A stretch of 18,801 bases of DNA from Candidatus Goldiibacteriota bacterium HGW-Goldbacteria-1 (GCA_002839855.1 PGYV01000005.1:1-18801), one strand, 5' to 3'; counted from the first letter of the stretch, positions 6,586 through 15,699 are shown. Numbers and translations are program-made. The notes: generated from the sequence alone by a model not told the origin.

Positions 6586-7885
6586 TAATTTCCGCCTTAT
6601 TATTCAAATTTTCAAGCAGGATTTCATTTATAATTAATGCGGTTGTAGCCGCGGTCCCTTTAAAAGCTTCAATTGCTTCTTTTCCTTTTTTTCCCATATC
6701 CATTGCTTTGTCCGGATTATCATACAGAAAGTTAAGTTTTTCCGCAAGCTGTTCGGGCGAATCATCAATCATAAACGCGCCGCCCGCTTTTACAAAGCGC
6801 TGCGAGGTGTCTTCAAAATTAAACATATTACGCCCCATAATTACAGGAAGGCTGTTTAACGCCGCTTCCATCGGGTTATGCCCGCCAAACGGCTTAAAGC
6901 CGCCGCCTATTATCGCGTAGTCGCCGGACTTATAAATATACTGCAGTTCCCCTATTGTGTTTACCACAATGGCGTCATAAAACAGCACCGCTTTATAATT
7001 CTGGACTTCCGTCCACCGCACGTGGGTCATGTTTTCCGCGTCAAGTATCTGTTCCGCAATTTCCACCCTGTCAAGATGCCGCGGAGCTATTATAAGGCAC
7101 GCTTTGCCAAGCAGGGATTTTTTAAAACCCTTAATCACGGTATATTCCTCGCCTTTTCTTATGCTTCCCGCCACCACTATTTTTCTGTTTTCACTTTTAG
7201 GAATCGCAATCTTTTTTTGCGTTTCAGTTTCCCCGCCGGCGCTGTATTTGGTATTTCTTATCATTATCATCTTGTCGCGCCGCACTCCCATCATCCTTAA
7301 ACGTACCACCATTTTCTCGCTTTGCATCATAAGTACAGTAAATTTTTCTATGACAGCGCTGAAAAATCTTTTAAAGAACCTGTAAAAACTGTAACTTTTC
7401 TGGGAAATTCTCCCGTTAATAAGCGCCGAGGGTATTTTCATAGCATACAGCCTGTCCATTAAGTTGGGCCAAAGCTCTGTTTCAACCACCACCGCCATTT
7501 TCGGATTAATCTTCTTTATAAAAGGGCCGATTATAAAATTCAAATCAAGCGGAAGCAGGCACACATACAGCGCCCTGTCTTTCATAATTTCTTTCATCTT
7601 GTTTCTGCCGTTTATGCTGGTCGTGGTTATGACAACATGTACAGAGTCATTTATATTCATAAATTCATTAATAACAGGTATAAGCGCCTGTGTTTCCCCG
7701 ACAGACGCCGCGTGAAACCATATTATGTTTTTGCCTTTAATTCCGTTTAAAGTTTCTTTATCCATAAAGCCCAGCCGCTGTAAAAAACCACGCCTGAATT
7801 TTTTTCCAAAAAGGAGCACAAATGGCAAAAAAGGAATAATTATTAAAATCAGCAGATTTAATATTAAATTATATACAAACATCAT
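6575..7885 (-). CDS. kdtA: 3-deoxy-D-manno-octulosonic acid (Kdo) transferase KdtA/WaaA
   Basis: This GT30 enzyme transfers Kdo from CMP-Kdo to lipid IVA. The 436-residue protein has one N-terminal membrane anchor (about residues 3-26). FHAASVGETQALIPVI (57-72) contains the invariant catalytic Glu64. VVETELWPNL (133-142) and, near the C-terminus, GGGFKPFGGHNPMEAA are the family signature blocks. The length is normal. The start is in an ATGA overlap with lpxB. Two consecutive ATG codons (7885 and 7882) are both possible, and the first matches the tight coupling. Whether it adds one, two or more Kdo residues cannot be told from sequence. Confidence 0.95.
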   Translation of the reverse strand: MMFVYNLILNLLILIIIPFLPFVLLFGKKFRRGFLQRLGFMDKETLNGIKGKNIIWFHAASVGETQALIPVINEFMNINDSVHVVITTTSINGRNKMKEIMKDRALYVCLLPLDLNFIIGPFIKKINPKMAVVVETELWPNLMDRLYAMKIPSALINGRISQKSYSFYRFFKRFFSAVIEKFTVLMMQSEKMVVRLRMMGVRRDKMIMIRNTKYSAGGETETQKKIAIPKSENRKIVVAGSIRKGEEYTVIKGFKKSLLGKACLIIAPRHLDRVEIAEQILDAENMTHVRWTEVQNYKAVLFYDAIVVNTIGELQYIYKSGDYAIIGGGFKPFGGHNPMEAALNSLPVIMGRNMFNFEDTSQRFVKAGGAFMIDDSPEQLAEKLNFLYDNPDKAMDMGKKGKEAIEAFKGTAATTALIINEILLENLNNKAEINGR

Positions 7886-9000
7886 TTTAAAAGCCCCAGT
7901 ATTGCCGCGGCTGTCTTATTGGACGGTTTATGGTTTGTATCAAGGCTGCCTACAGCTTTTTTAAGGGATGCTTTTATGGATACGCTGTATTTTTTATCAG
8001 TAATTATCCTTATAATTTCTTCCGCAACCGGTTCCGGTTTAAAATTATGCTGTAAAAACTCCCTGACAAGTTCTTTTTCCGCGATTATATTCGGAAGCGC
8101 CGCGTACTTTGCCGTAAGCATGGGCTTAATCATCATGAACGTCAGAGAATTTACCCTGTAAACCACAGCCATAGGAATGCCCATCATTGCAAGTTCAAGC
8201 GTGGTGGTTCCGGATTTTGCAATAGCCGCGTCAAGGGCCGCCCTTGCCGCGTAATCTTTGCCGTCCTTATATTCAATTACAAGGCCCTTATAACCGGAAA
8301 GCCTGCCCTGAATGAATTCCCTGTCTGCTTCTGACGCCAGAAAAACAGTAAACTTAACTCTCTTAACCTTTTGCTCCGTTAAGCTGCACGCTTCAAGAAT
8401 GGGCCCTATAAACTGTTTAATTTCATTTTCCCTGCTCCCCGGAAATATGCCTACGTTATATACTTTGCCTGATTTATTTTTGGTTTTTTTAACCGCGGGT
8501 ATCATCTCTTTTAACGGATGGCCGAAGTACCTGACATTAATTCCTTCTTTGGCAAATATCTTCTCTTCAAACGGGTAAACCACCACACAAAGGTCGGTGT
8601 ACTTTTTAATTTTGAATATCCTTTTATATTTCCACACCCATACCTGCGGCGTGATGTAATAAACTATTTTTTTTACGCCAAGCGCCCTGGCGTCTTTGAT
8701 AAGTTTAAGATGAAAACCCGGATAATCTATCACCACCAGCGCGTCCGGTTTTTCCAATTTTATTATTTCAAGCGCCCTGTTATAAACGCCTATTATGCTT
8801 TTAAGTTTTTTTACCACTTCAATAAACCCGACCAGCGCGAATTTAGTCAGTTCAATTTTAACATCCACGCCGGACGCCGCCATTGCCCTGCCGCCAAAAC
8901 CGATTATATTTGCGCCGCGGTTTTTCTTTTTAAGCGCGCGCGCCAGAAGCGCGCCGTAATTATCGCCGGAAGCTTCTCCGGCGGAGATTAATATTTTCAA
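7882..9000 (-). CDS. lpxB: Lipid-A-disaccharide synthase LpxB
   Basis: LpxB (GT19) condenses UDP-2,3-diacylglucosamine with lipid X to form the tetraacyl disaccharide-1-phosphate. It is a peripheral inner-membrane enzyme. The 372-residue length is normal. Motifs seen are ISAGEASGD (5-13), IGFGG (33-37), VVIDYPGFHLKL (89-100), YYITPQVWVWK (114-124), YPFEE (142-146) and VRYFGHPL (156-163), followed by the glycine/serine-rich PGSR block of the donor site. The ATG follows the Gfo/Idh stop codon by two bases. The next gene, kdtA, overlaps its stop codon. Confidence 0.96.
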   Translation of the reverse strand: MKILISAGEASGDNYGALLARALKKKNRGANIIGFGGRAMAASGVDVKIELTKFALVGFIEVVKKLKSIIGVYNRALEIIKLEKPDALVVIDYPGFHLKLIKDARALGVKKIVYYITPQVWVWKYKRIFKIKKYTDLCVVVYPFEEKIFAKEGINVRYFGHPLKEMIPAVKKTKNKSGKVYNVGIFPGSRENEIKQFIGPILEACSLTEQKVKRVKFTVFLASEADREFIQGRLSGYKGLVIEYKDGKDYAARAALDAAIAKSGTTTLELAMMGIPMAVVYRVNSLTFMMIKPMLTAKYAALPNIIAEKELVREFLQHNFKPEPVAEEIIRIITDKKYSVSIKASLKKAVGSLDTNHKPSNKTAAAILGLLK

Positions 9001-9002
9001 CC

Positions 9003-9977
9003 TTACACCTTCATTTTTCGTGACTTTTTGGCAATCTGATTTTCTATTTCAAGCACCACTTTTAAAGCTTCAAACGCTTCCAGCGCTGTTACCGCAGTCT
9101 TTGCGCCTGTCTTTACGGAATTGATGAATGATTTTAATTCCTTGGCCAGATTTTCCTCGTCATTTTCCAGCGGATAAGATTCAAGAAATGTCATGTCTGA
9201 CCATGATATCTGCCTGTCAGAAGAAAGGTTTTCCGCCACCTTGTACATTTTTATACTCTGCCTTACGTAATCAATTGACATATAAGCGTTGTTTTCAAAC
9301 ACCCTTATTTTTCTTAACCTTCTTGGGCTTACCCTGCTGGCGGTGACATTTGCCACAGCCCCGTTTGCAAATTCAAGCCTTACGCTTGCCATATCAGTGC
9401 TCTTTGAAAGCACCGGCACGCCCACCGCGTCAATTTTTTTCACTTTGGAATTCACAAGTTTCAGAATTATGTCTATGTCATGTATCATCAAGTCCAGAAC
9501 CACGCTTACATCCAGGCTTCTTGCGGTAAACGGGCCAAGGCGGCTTGCCTCTATAAGGATGGGAATCTTTTTCATTTCCTGCATTTTCTTTATGGCATCA
9601 TTAAAGCGTTCTATATGCCCGACCTGAAAGACAAGATTTTTATGTTTCTTATGTAATAATAACAATGCCTGTGCCTCTTTTAAAGTGGCTGTCATTGGTT
9701 TTTCAAGAAGGACGTTTATTCCGTTTTCAAGGAAGAATTTCGCCACTTTGTAATGATAAGTGGTCGGGACCACAATGCTGACCGCGTCCACCTTATCAAG
9801 TATCTTTGTGTAATCGGTAAAAAACTCCGCGCCGTATTTATCCGCAATTTCTTTTGCCTTTTCATTAACATCGGCGATGCAGGTAAGTTTTACCCCCGGT
9901 ATTGCCGCGTAATTTCTTGCATGATGCTGCCCAAGGCTGCCGGCGCCTATTACGCCCACCCTGATTATATTTTCCAT
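9003..9977 (-). CDS. Gfo/Idh/MocA-family oxidoreductase of the lpx locus (GnnA-like candidate)
   Basis: The 324-residue protein has an N-terminal NAD(P)-binding fold, VGVIGAGSLGQHHARN (7-22), and the family's catalytic EKP (92-94, LLEKPMTATLKEA). The C-terminal domain carries DLMIHDIDI (162-170), where the His-Asp pair is typical of sugar oxidoreductases. The ATG at 9977 is chosen because AGGAGG lies seven bases upstream (9985-9990). An upstream in-frame codon at 10031 would overlap hflX and has no such site. The gene sits between hflX and lpxB with a 2-base gap. In Acidithiobacillus and Leptospira a Gfo/Idh enzyme, GnnA, oxidises C3 of UDP-GlcNAc so that GnnB can aminate it for amide-linked lipid A. 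Context allows that role here, but no GnnB transaminase is in the window, so the substrate is inferred. Confidence 0.87.
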   Translation of the reverse strand: MENIIRVGVIGAGSLGQHHARNYAAIPGVKLTCIADVNEKAKEIADKYGAEFFTDYTKILDKVDAVSIVVPTTYHYKVAKFFLENGINVLLEKPMTATLKEAQALLLLHKKHKNLVFQVGHIERFNDAIKKMQEMKKIPILIEASRLGPFTARSLDVSVVLDLMIHDIDIILKLVNSKVKKIDAVGVPVLSKSTDMASVRLEFANGAVANVTASRVSPRRLRKIRVFENNAYMSIDYVRQSIKMYKVAENLSSDRQISWSDMTFLESYPLENDEENLAKELKSFINSVKTGAKTAVTALEAFEALKVVLEIENQIAKKSRKMKV

Positions 9978-9979
9978 TA

Positions 9980-11239
9980 TTAAGCCTCCTGAATACTTTT
10001 TTTGTATCTTTCCATCGTCCTTTTGGTGCACTTAACTTTTAACTTTAAAGTTTCATCCGTGTTCACCCTTGAAAGCACCACCGCTTCATCATAAAATATC
10101 GCGGCAAGCCCCGCCGCTTTATGAGGGATATCAATTTCCGCGGATATATAATCTTCTGAAACCAGTTTTTCTATCTCTGCCAATAACCTTTCAATGCCCT
10201 CGCCTGTTTTCGCGGAAATATAAATATCCGACGAACGCGACGTTATAAACTTTCTGCGCTCGCCGTCCAGCAGGTCGCATTTATTCCAAACTTCAATTAT
10301 TTTTTTGCCTTCAAACGCGCCTATTTCACGCAGGATGGAATTAACCGTTTCTTTGTGTTTTACGGCGTCCGCGTCGCCGGCGTCAATTATGTGCAGAATT
10401 ATGTCCGCGTCCCGCACTTCTTCCAGCGTGGCCCGAAAAGCGGATACAAGCTGGGTGGGAAGGTTCTTAATAAAGCCCACAGTGTCGCTGAAAAGCACCC
10501 TGTAGCCCGCAGGAAGCCTGAATTGTTTAACTTTGGGGTCAAGCGTGGCAAACAGTTTGTCTTCGCTTAATTTGCCCGCGTTTGTCATGCTGTTTAAGAA
10601 CATTGTCTTGCCAGCGTTTGTATAACCCACCAGGGCTATCTGCGGTACAGGCACGCTTCTGCGCCTTTCCCTCTGCCTCTCCCTGCTGTCTTTTACGCTT
10701 TCAAGGCTCTCTTTAATTTTCTGTATCCTGCCCCGTATCTTTCTTATATCTGTTTCAAGTTTGGTTTCACCCGGGCCTTTGGTGCCAATTCCGCCGCCAA
10801 GCCTTGACATTGAAACGCCGTGCCCTGTAAGCCTTGGCAGAAGGTAGTTAAGCTGCGCGAATTCCACCTGCAGTTTGCCTTCGCTTGTCTGCGCCCTTGC
10901 CGCAAAAATATCCAGAATAAGCTGGGTTCTGTCTATCACCCTTTTTTCGGTTATCTTTTCCAGGTTTCTTACCTGTACCGGCTTTAACTGTCCGTCAAAA
11001 ACTATAAGGTCAACAGTATCCTTATAATTTAAGGCAATTTCTTCAGCTTTTCCGCCGCCTATATAGAAAGCTGGCGAAATCACAGGACGTTTTACGATGA
11101 CCGTATCAATAACCGTCCCGTTCGCGGCGCTTATAAGTCCTTTCATCTCTTCTATATCTGATTCTATCGCGCTATACTGCTGCGGCTCCGCTGCTTTTAC
11201 CAGAAGAACGCGTTCTTTATCAGCACGATTAACCGTCAT
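9980..11239 (-). CDS. hflX: Ribosome-associated GTPase HflX
   Basis: HflX binds ribosomes and, in studied bacteria, splits stalled or stressed 70S particles using GTP. The 419-residue protein has the N-terminal HflX domain (FYIGGGKAEEI, 58-68; FDGQLKPVQVRNLE, 81-94; VIDRTQLILDIFAARA, 101-116; GPGETKLETD, 156-165). A coiled-coil-like basic linker (166-195) follows. The G domain has G1 GYTNAGKT (205-212), G3 DTVG (252-255) and G4 NKCD (319-322). The first ATG is at 11239, but no ribosome site precedes it. A strong GGAGG (11291-11295) instead lies nine bases before an in-frame ATC at 11279-11281, downstream of a TATAAT box, so the true start may be that non-standard codon, adding 14 residues. 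It is probably the first gene of the lipid A/core operon. Confidence 0.94.
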   Translation of the reverse strand: MTVNRADKERVLLVKAAEPQQYSAIESDIEEMKGLISAANGTVIDTVIVKRPVISPAFYIGGGKAEEIALNYKDTVDLIVFDGQLKPVQVRNLEKITEKRVIDRTQLILDIFAARAQTSEGKLQVEFAQLNYLLPRLTGHGVSMSRLGGGIGTKGPGETKLETDIRKIRGRIQKIKESLESVKDSRERQRERRRSVPVPQIALVGYTNAGKTMFLNSMTNAGKLSEDKLFATLDPKVKQFRLPAGYRVLFSDTVGFIKNLPTQLVSAFRATLEEVRDADIILHIIDAGDADAVKHKETVNSILREIGAFEGKKIIEVWNKCDLLDGERRKFITSRSSDIYISAKTGEGIERLLAEIEKLVSEDYISAEIDIPHKAAGLAAIFYDEAVVLSRVNTDETLKLKVKCTKRTMERYKKSIQEA

Positions 11240-11290
11240 AGGCGTTGCAGCCCGCTTTTGTTTTGTTTCAGAAACAGCGATTTTATATTA

Positions 11291-11345
11291 CCTCCATAAA
11301 ATTATTTAATTATACTATATTAAAGGGTTTAAAATACAGTATTTT
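11291..11345 (-). promoter_or_regulatory. Promoter, palindrome and ribosome site upstream of hflX
   Basis: On the minus strand a perfect -10 box TATAAT occupies 11309-11314. No good -35 hexamer is present at 17 or 18 bases. Instead a perfect 7-bp inverted repeat, AAAATAC-A-GTATTTT (11331-11345), covers the -35 region, which suggests activator or repressor control. Transcription would start near 11302, and GGAGG at 11291-11295 follows at once. The polyamine/GT-C operon ends at 11372 with no clear terminator, so read-through into hflX is also possible. Confidence 0.5.
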
Positions 11346-11371
11346 TAAGGGCATAAGGGGTGATTTAAAGG

Positions 11372-13327
11372 TTATTTAAGGTTCTGAAGGACAGACGCGG
11401 CTGTCGCGTTTTTAGGGTCAAGAGACAGCGCCTTTTGCGCGTATTCCCTTGCCTTTAACTTATCGTTTTTCGCAATATAAATAAAAGCGATATTTGAATA
11501 CGCCACTGATGAATAAGGGTTAAAACGTATCGCGCCACGCCAAGCTTTTTCTGCCTGTTCCATTTTTCCAATCTGATAATAAGCAAGCCCAAGATTAATA
11601 TAGGCGCCGTCCGCAGCGTAAAAAAACAGCCCATTTTCATAAAACATCGCAGCCGCAGGGTTATACCCTGCCTGCCTTAATCCATCCGCAAGGGCAAAAT
11701 ACGCGTTGGCATAGTTCTGATAAACAAGCCTTTTGGTAAATTCATCAACCTTTAATGGTTTGTCCGTTATCCCCCTGAAAGAATAAAGCTTAATGACATT
11801 ATCGCTTATCACTTTATTTCTCTCTTCAAACAGTATTTTTTCCGTAACACCATGCGGTTGCGGCCTTAAGCCGCTTACCCACTGCTGGGTGAAGACATTG
11901 GTGTAATACACTCCCCTTGCCGAATTAAGATTTGCCGCGGCCATAATATCCGCGGCCATATCCCCGGATGGTTCAGGAACATTTACCCTTCCCGGGTAAT
12001 TCTGTTTAAGCTGGTTTCTGTACCACTTATACTGAAAGACAACCGGAATAACAGGCACATAATTGCTTTTATCCACCAGCGTGGAATAAATTGCCGCGCC
12101 AATATTCATATCGCCTTCGCAGAACAGGACAGCGCCGGGATTTAAAGTCTTTTCAAGATTTTTTGAATAGTCGTAGCCCACAAAGTACCTGCCATAGTCC
12201 GGCCTGTTAATCACGGCAGGCACCAGTAAAATAACAGCAAACAGCAAAACCGTTGCCCTGGTGTCTTTTATCTTTTTAAAAATCCAGAAAATAAAAAAAC
12301 CGCCAAGCATCGCGGAAAACATATTCGCGGATACCAGATAAGTTTTTATAAGCCATTCGGTTTTTGCCGGCGGGGTCGCCACGCTTATTACGCTTATAAG
12401 AAGGAAAAACCAGGCAAAAAAGAGAAAACCCGTTTCTTTTTTATATCTTTTGAAATATAAAAACATGCCGGGCAGAAATATCCATCCCATCAGGAACGGT
12501 AGTTCTTTAAATGAATAGTTGGCAATATAATACTTAAGCAGGTTTAATGTGTCGGTGATTGTATGCTTCTGTTCCAGCCCGGCATACTGCGCCCTGCTTA
12601 AAAGCCAGTAAAGGTCTTTTAATGTTTTGGTATCACCCCACGCGTAAGCCGGCGGCGCCGCGCTGCGTATAAACACAAAGATATAAACCGACGCCCCAAC
12701 AGAGAATAACGCCGCTGCTGTAAGAAGCAATTTTATGTTAAGTTTTTTTCTCTCAAAAAATAAGAATAACAGTATCGCAGGGGCAATTGCAGCCATGCTT
12801 GTCCAGTGGTTTCCCATTGATATACCATAAACAAACGCAAAGGCGTAAAAATATTTTTTGCCCCTGTCCATATTTATAAGCAGCCAGAAACACAACGCCA
12901 TAAAAAAAGCGTTCATGGAATAGATTCCGCCCTTTGCTATAATCCCCTGCAGCCAAGCGGTTTCACCAAACAGGTAAAGCGCCGATGATGCAAGCGCTGC
13001 GAAATCGGCCTGAATTTCATCCGTTTTATCCGCGGCGTATTTTCCAAAAATCTTTCTTAAAGATAAGAAAATTAAAAACCCCGCAAGAAGGTTAAAAAAC
13101 ACCGCCATAAGATTCGCCTTAAACGCGGTATTTCCATACGGCAATAACGTAAATATTTTTCCGGTAAGCGTGCTTAAAGGATAACCGGGCGGGTGCTGTA
13201 TGCCAAGCGTGTAATAAGCAGCCGCGGTTTCGGGGCTGTCATCGGAATTATATGAAGGCGGCACGCATAGAACATAAAATACGGCTATGGCGGCAAAGAA
13301 AAACGCTATAACGTAATTCCTTTTCAT
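11372..13327 (-). CDS. DUF2723-family GT-C-like membrane glycosyltransferase with C-terminal TPRs
   Basis: The 651-residue protein begins with a membrane segment (about 5-22), then an acidic first loop SDDSPETAAAYYTLG (28-42) and HPPGYPL (45-51). These are marks of the DUF2723 group, which resembles protein O-mannosyltransferases. About ten hydrophobic segments follow, up to roughly residue 370, then a soluble part, and at 538-651 three TPR-like repeats (for example GAYINLGLAYYQIGKMEQAE). GT-C enzymes use polyprenyl-phosphate sugars on the outer side of the membrane, and the acidic first loop usually holds the catalytic residues. The start is an ATGA overlap with the YfhO-type gene, so the two are translationally coupled. 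The acceptor, a protein or an envelope glycan, is unknown. The TPR part may hold a partner. Confidence 0.82.
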   Translation of the reverse strand: MKRNYVIAFFFAAIAVFYVLCVPPSYNSDDSPETAAAYYTLGIQHPPGYPLSTLTGKIFTLLPYGNTAFKANLMAVFFNLLAGFLIFLSLRKIFGKYAADKTDEIQADFAALASSALYLFGETAWLQGIIAKGGIYSMNAFFMALCFWLLINMDRGKKYFYAFAFVYGISMGNHWTSMAAIAPAILLFLFFERKKLNIKLLLTAAALFSVGASVYIFVFIRSAAPPAYAWGDTKTLKDLYWLLSRAQYAGLEQKHTITDTLNLLKYYIANYSFKELPFLMGWIFLPGMFLYFKRYKKETGFLFFAWFFLLISVISVATPPAKTEWLIKTYLVSANMFSAMLGGFFIFWIFKKIKDTRATVLLFAVILLVPAVINRPDYGRYFVGYDYSKNLEKTLNPGAVLFCEGDMNIGAAIYSTLVDKSNYVPVIPVVFQYKWYRNQLKQNYPGRVNVPEPSGDMAADIMAAANLNSARGVYYTNVFTQQWVSGLRPQPHGVTEKILFEERNKVISDNVIKLYSFRGITDKPLKVDEFTKRLVYQNYANAYFALADGLRQAGYNPAAAMFYENGLFFYAADGAYINLGLAYYQIGKMEQAEKAWRGAIRFNPYSSVAYSNIAFIYIAKNDKLKAREYAQKALSLDPKNATAASVLQNLK

Positions 13328-15699
13328 TCATGCCCCCTTTGCCTTATAAAGCAGTATAAAGAACCGGACAAAAGCAGAATAATTGATACCAGTGATAAAA
13401 TAAAAGAAACAGTCACAATTACGGGCTTGAAAATAAGTGTTATATTATTTTCTCCGGCTTCCACTTTTACCGCCCTGAATGTGGAATTGGCCCTGTACAA
13501 CGGTTTCTTAATCCCGTTAACCAAAGCCGTCCACCCCGGATAATAGCTGTCATTTACCACGGCATAACCGGGGCCGGGCGCCACAACTTTTATGTCAAGC
13601 CTGTTTAACCCCGCCGGTTTTAACTTTATATTTAAAGTTTTTATATCCACGTTTACTTTTTGGGAATTATTTTCACGGGCCTTTTCTTCAAGATAAAGCA
13701 CCTTTAACGGATTAAAATCAAGGCCTTTTAAACCTTCATATATTTCACTTTTATCATTGGTATAATGTATTTTAGGCGATAAGGGCACGTAATAAACCCT
13801 GTTTACCCTGTTTGCATTTTCATAAAGCCCTGTTTCACCCCTGAATACTTCACTGATATATCTGCCGTTGATCTTAGGAATACCTGCAATGTATTTAATG
13901 GAAAACAGAGAAAAAGCAGGCGCTTCCCAGGGTTTATCCATTGTAGAAACAATACTGCGGAACCCGGCAAATGAAGCAATTTCAAGCGAATCAAAACCGT
14001 CTGCGTTAAGGATATTAAAAGGCATAGGAACATTCGGAGAAAGCTTGTCCTTGCTGATATAAAGTAATTCTTTGCCGTCATAAGTTTGATTTCCCTCCTT
14101 TAACCCTCCTACTTCACTGGGCGCAAGCAGCCTTAAACGTCCGGATGTAATATCACTGTCATTAAGAAGATGATTTATGGTCCCGGTACGGGCTTTAACA
14201 TCACCGAACCTTTGAAAATAGTCATATCCCGTGGCTTGATATGAAAATACCGCGGCGCAGGCGATAAAAAGCATTAAAATAGGGGCGTATCTTTTTAATA
14301 CAAAACCTTCCCTGTTAATAAAAATAAGAACAGCCATGCCGCAGGCATAAGCCGTATAAACAAGAAACTGATATATCAAAACGTTATAATCCTCTACAAG
14401 GTCATAAACGCTCTGAAAATCAGCCAAAGGCATAAAAGTTTCTTTATATACCTTTAATAACGGTTCTTTGAAAACCGATGCGGATATATAAACAAGCAGC
14501 AGAATCAGCGCGAAAATATTTAAAAAAAAGGCAAATTTCTTTACTTTTTTCCCGTCCCCTCCCGCGGCAATATCAAAACCTATTCCGGCCATAAGGCACA
14601 AAACAAAATACAGTATAACGTTTATTTTTGACCCGTATCTCATAGTCTTCATTATGGGCATAATTTCATATAATTTTTCAAAAAACGGCAATCTGCCCAA
14701 AAAAACCAAAAACAATGACACAGTAAAAATAACCATCAGAAAATTTTTAAACTTTTTATCTTCCATTTTAACAGCCGCAAGCACAAACAGCAGCAGCGCC
14801 GCGATACCAATATCAATACGCCCCATCCAGTTTAAAAAAGACGATTCCACCCCAAATTTATGAGAAAGAAACGGGAAGAAAAAAGAAATCATCTGTTCAA
14901 ATCCCGCATAACTCTGCCTTACAATTTCCATATTATACCCCTGCCCCGCGCGCTTTGAATTAAGTACAAATTCCAACGTTGGCAGCAGCTGCGCCGCTAC
15001 AATTGCGGCTAAAATAATATTAATAATAAAAAAACCGGCAAAAGGCCCCGGTTTTAACTTTATGGATTTCTTAGATTCATAAATGTAAAAAAGGGCGAAT
15101 ATGATGTAAACATATATAAAGACCTGCGGGTGCCCTCCTAAAAAAGACAATGAAAGCGCGGCAGATGAAAAAAACAGATCGTGCACCATACCGTTTCTAA
15201 GCCACCGGATGGAAAAATACACGGCAGCGGGCGCCCAGATAATTGTGTGAAGGTCGGCAAGTTCAACTGTTCTGACAGTCATATAAAAAGAAAACGCGAA
15301 TAAGAATCCGCTTAAAAAAGCCCCTTTATCGCTTACGCCGTATAGCTTAACTGTTTTAAACATAAATACAGCTGCTATGAAAAAAGCCAGCATTGTCTGT
15401 ACTTTAAAAGCAATATCAAAAGGCATTAAGTAATAAAAAATGTTTAAAGGATAGAAGACTGCGGACTGCATGTTTGCCATAAGCGGATTGCCGCAGAATA
15501 AATATGGATTCCACAGGGGAACTTCTCCTGATTGTACGGCCGATGCCGCAAGTTCCCTAAAAGGCATAAAATAGTAGAGAAAATCCATCCACACTGCAAT
15601 ATTAGAGGATATATTTTGTTCAAAAAAAACAAAAAATGAGGCTGCCAGATATAACAGCGGGTAAATAAAGCGCTTTAAATTAATTCCCGGCCATGACAA
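13324..15699 (-). CDS. YfhO-family multi-pass membrane protein (GT-C-like glycosyltransferase)
   Basis: At 791 residues, with a dozen or more hydrophobic segments, this fits the YfhO family. Characteristic text is WMDFLYYFMPFRELA (37-51) with an acidic residue in the first loop, GEVPLWNPYLFCGNPLMA (58-75) and FYPLNIFYY (82-90). The C-terminus has a soluble beta-rich region (roughly 650-750) containing NDSYYPGW, then a final membrane helix. In Gram-positive bacteria YfhO-type proteins glycosylate lipoteichoic acid. In diderms the acceptor is unknown. The start is a TTG at 15697-15699, supported by GGGAG seven bases upstream inside the end of the agmatinase gene, which it overlaps by 20 bases. 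It ends in an ATGA overlap with the DUF2723 gene. Confidence 0.84.
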   Translation of the reverse strand: MSWPGINLKRFIYPLLYLAASFFVFFEQNISSNIAVWMDFLYYFMPFRELAASAVQSGEVPLWNPYLFCGNPLMANMQSAVFYPLNIFYYLMPFDIAFKVQTMLAFFIAAVFMFKTVKLYGVSDKGAFLSGFLFAFSFYMTVRTVELADLHTIIWAPAAVYFSIRWLRNGMVHDLFFSSAALSLSFLGGHPQVFIYVYIIFALFYIYESKKSIKLKPGPFAGFFIINIILAAIVAAQLLPTLEFVLNSKRAGQGYNMEIVRQSYAGFEQMISFFFPFLSHKFGVESSFLNWMGRIDIGIAALLLFVLAAVKMEDKKFKNFLMVIFTVSLFLVFLGRLPFFEKLYEIMPIMKTMRYGSKINVILYFVLCLMAGIGFDIAAGGDGKKVKKFAFFLNIFALILLLVYISASVFKEPLLKVYKETFMPLADFQSVYDLVEDYNVLIYQFLVYTAYACGMAVLIFINREGFVLKRYAPILMLFIACAAVFSYQATGYDYFQRFGDVKARTGTINHLLNDSDITSGRLRLLAPSEVGGLKEGNQTYDGKELLYISKDKLSPNVPMPFNILNADGFDSLEIASFAGFRSIVSTMDKPWEAPAFSLFSIKYIAGIPKINGRYISEVFRGETGLYENANRVNRVYYVPLSPKIHYTNDKSEIYEGLKGLDFNPLKVLYLEEKARENNSQKVNVDIKTLNIKLKPAGLNRLDIKVVAPGPGYAVVNDSYYPGWTALVNGIKKPLYRANSTFRAVKVEAGENNITLIFKPVIVTVSFILSLVSIILLLSGSLYCFIRQRGHE

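Noticed and set aside
8518-8991. 157-codon plus-strand open frame
   Set aside because: Opposite strand of lpxB, which is unmistakable. The product is rich in Tyr and Phe, as expected from a reversed Lys/Ile-rich gene.
9978-10031. 18-residue extension of the Gfo/Idh protein
   Set aside because: It would overlap hflX, and the ATG at 9977 has a perfect AGGAGG site at proper spacing.
11331-11345. Intrinsic terminator after the DUF2723 gene
   Set aside because: The stem is entirely AT-rich apart from one G/C pair, and no T-run follows on the minus strand. A promoter-linked operator fits better.
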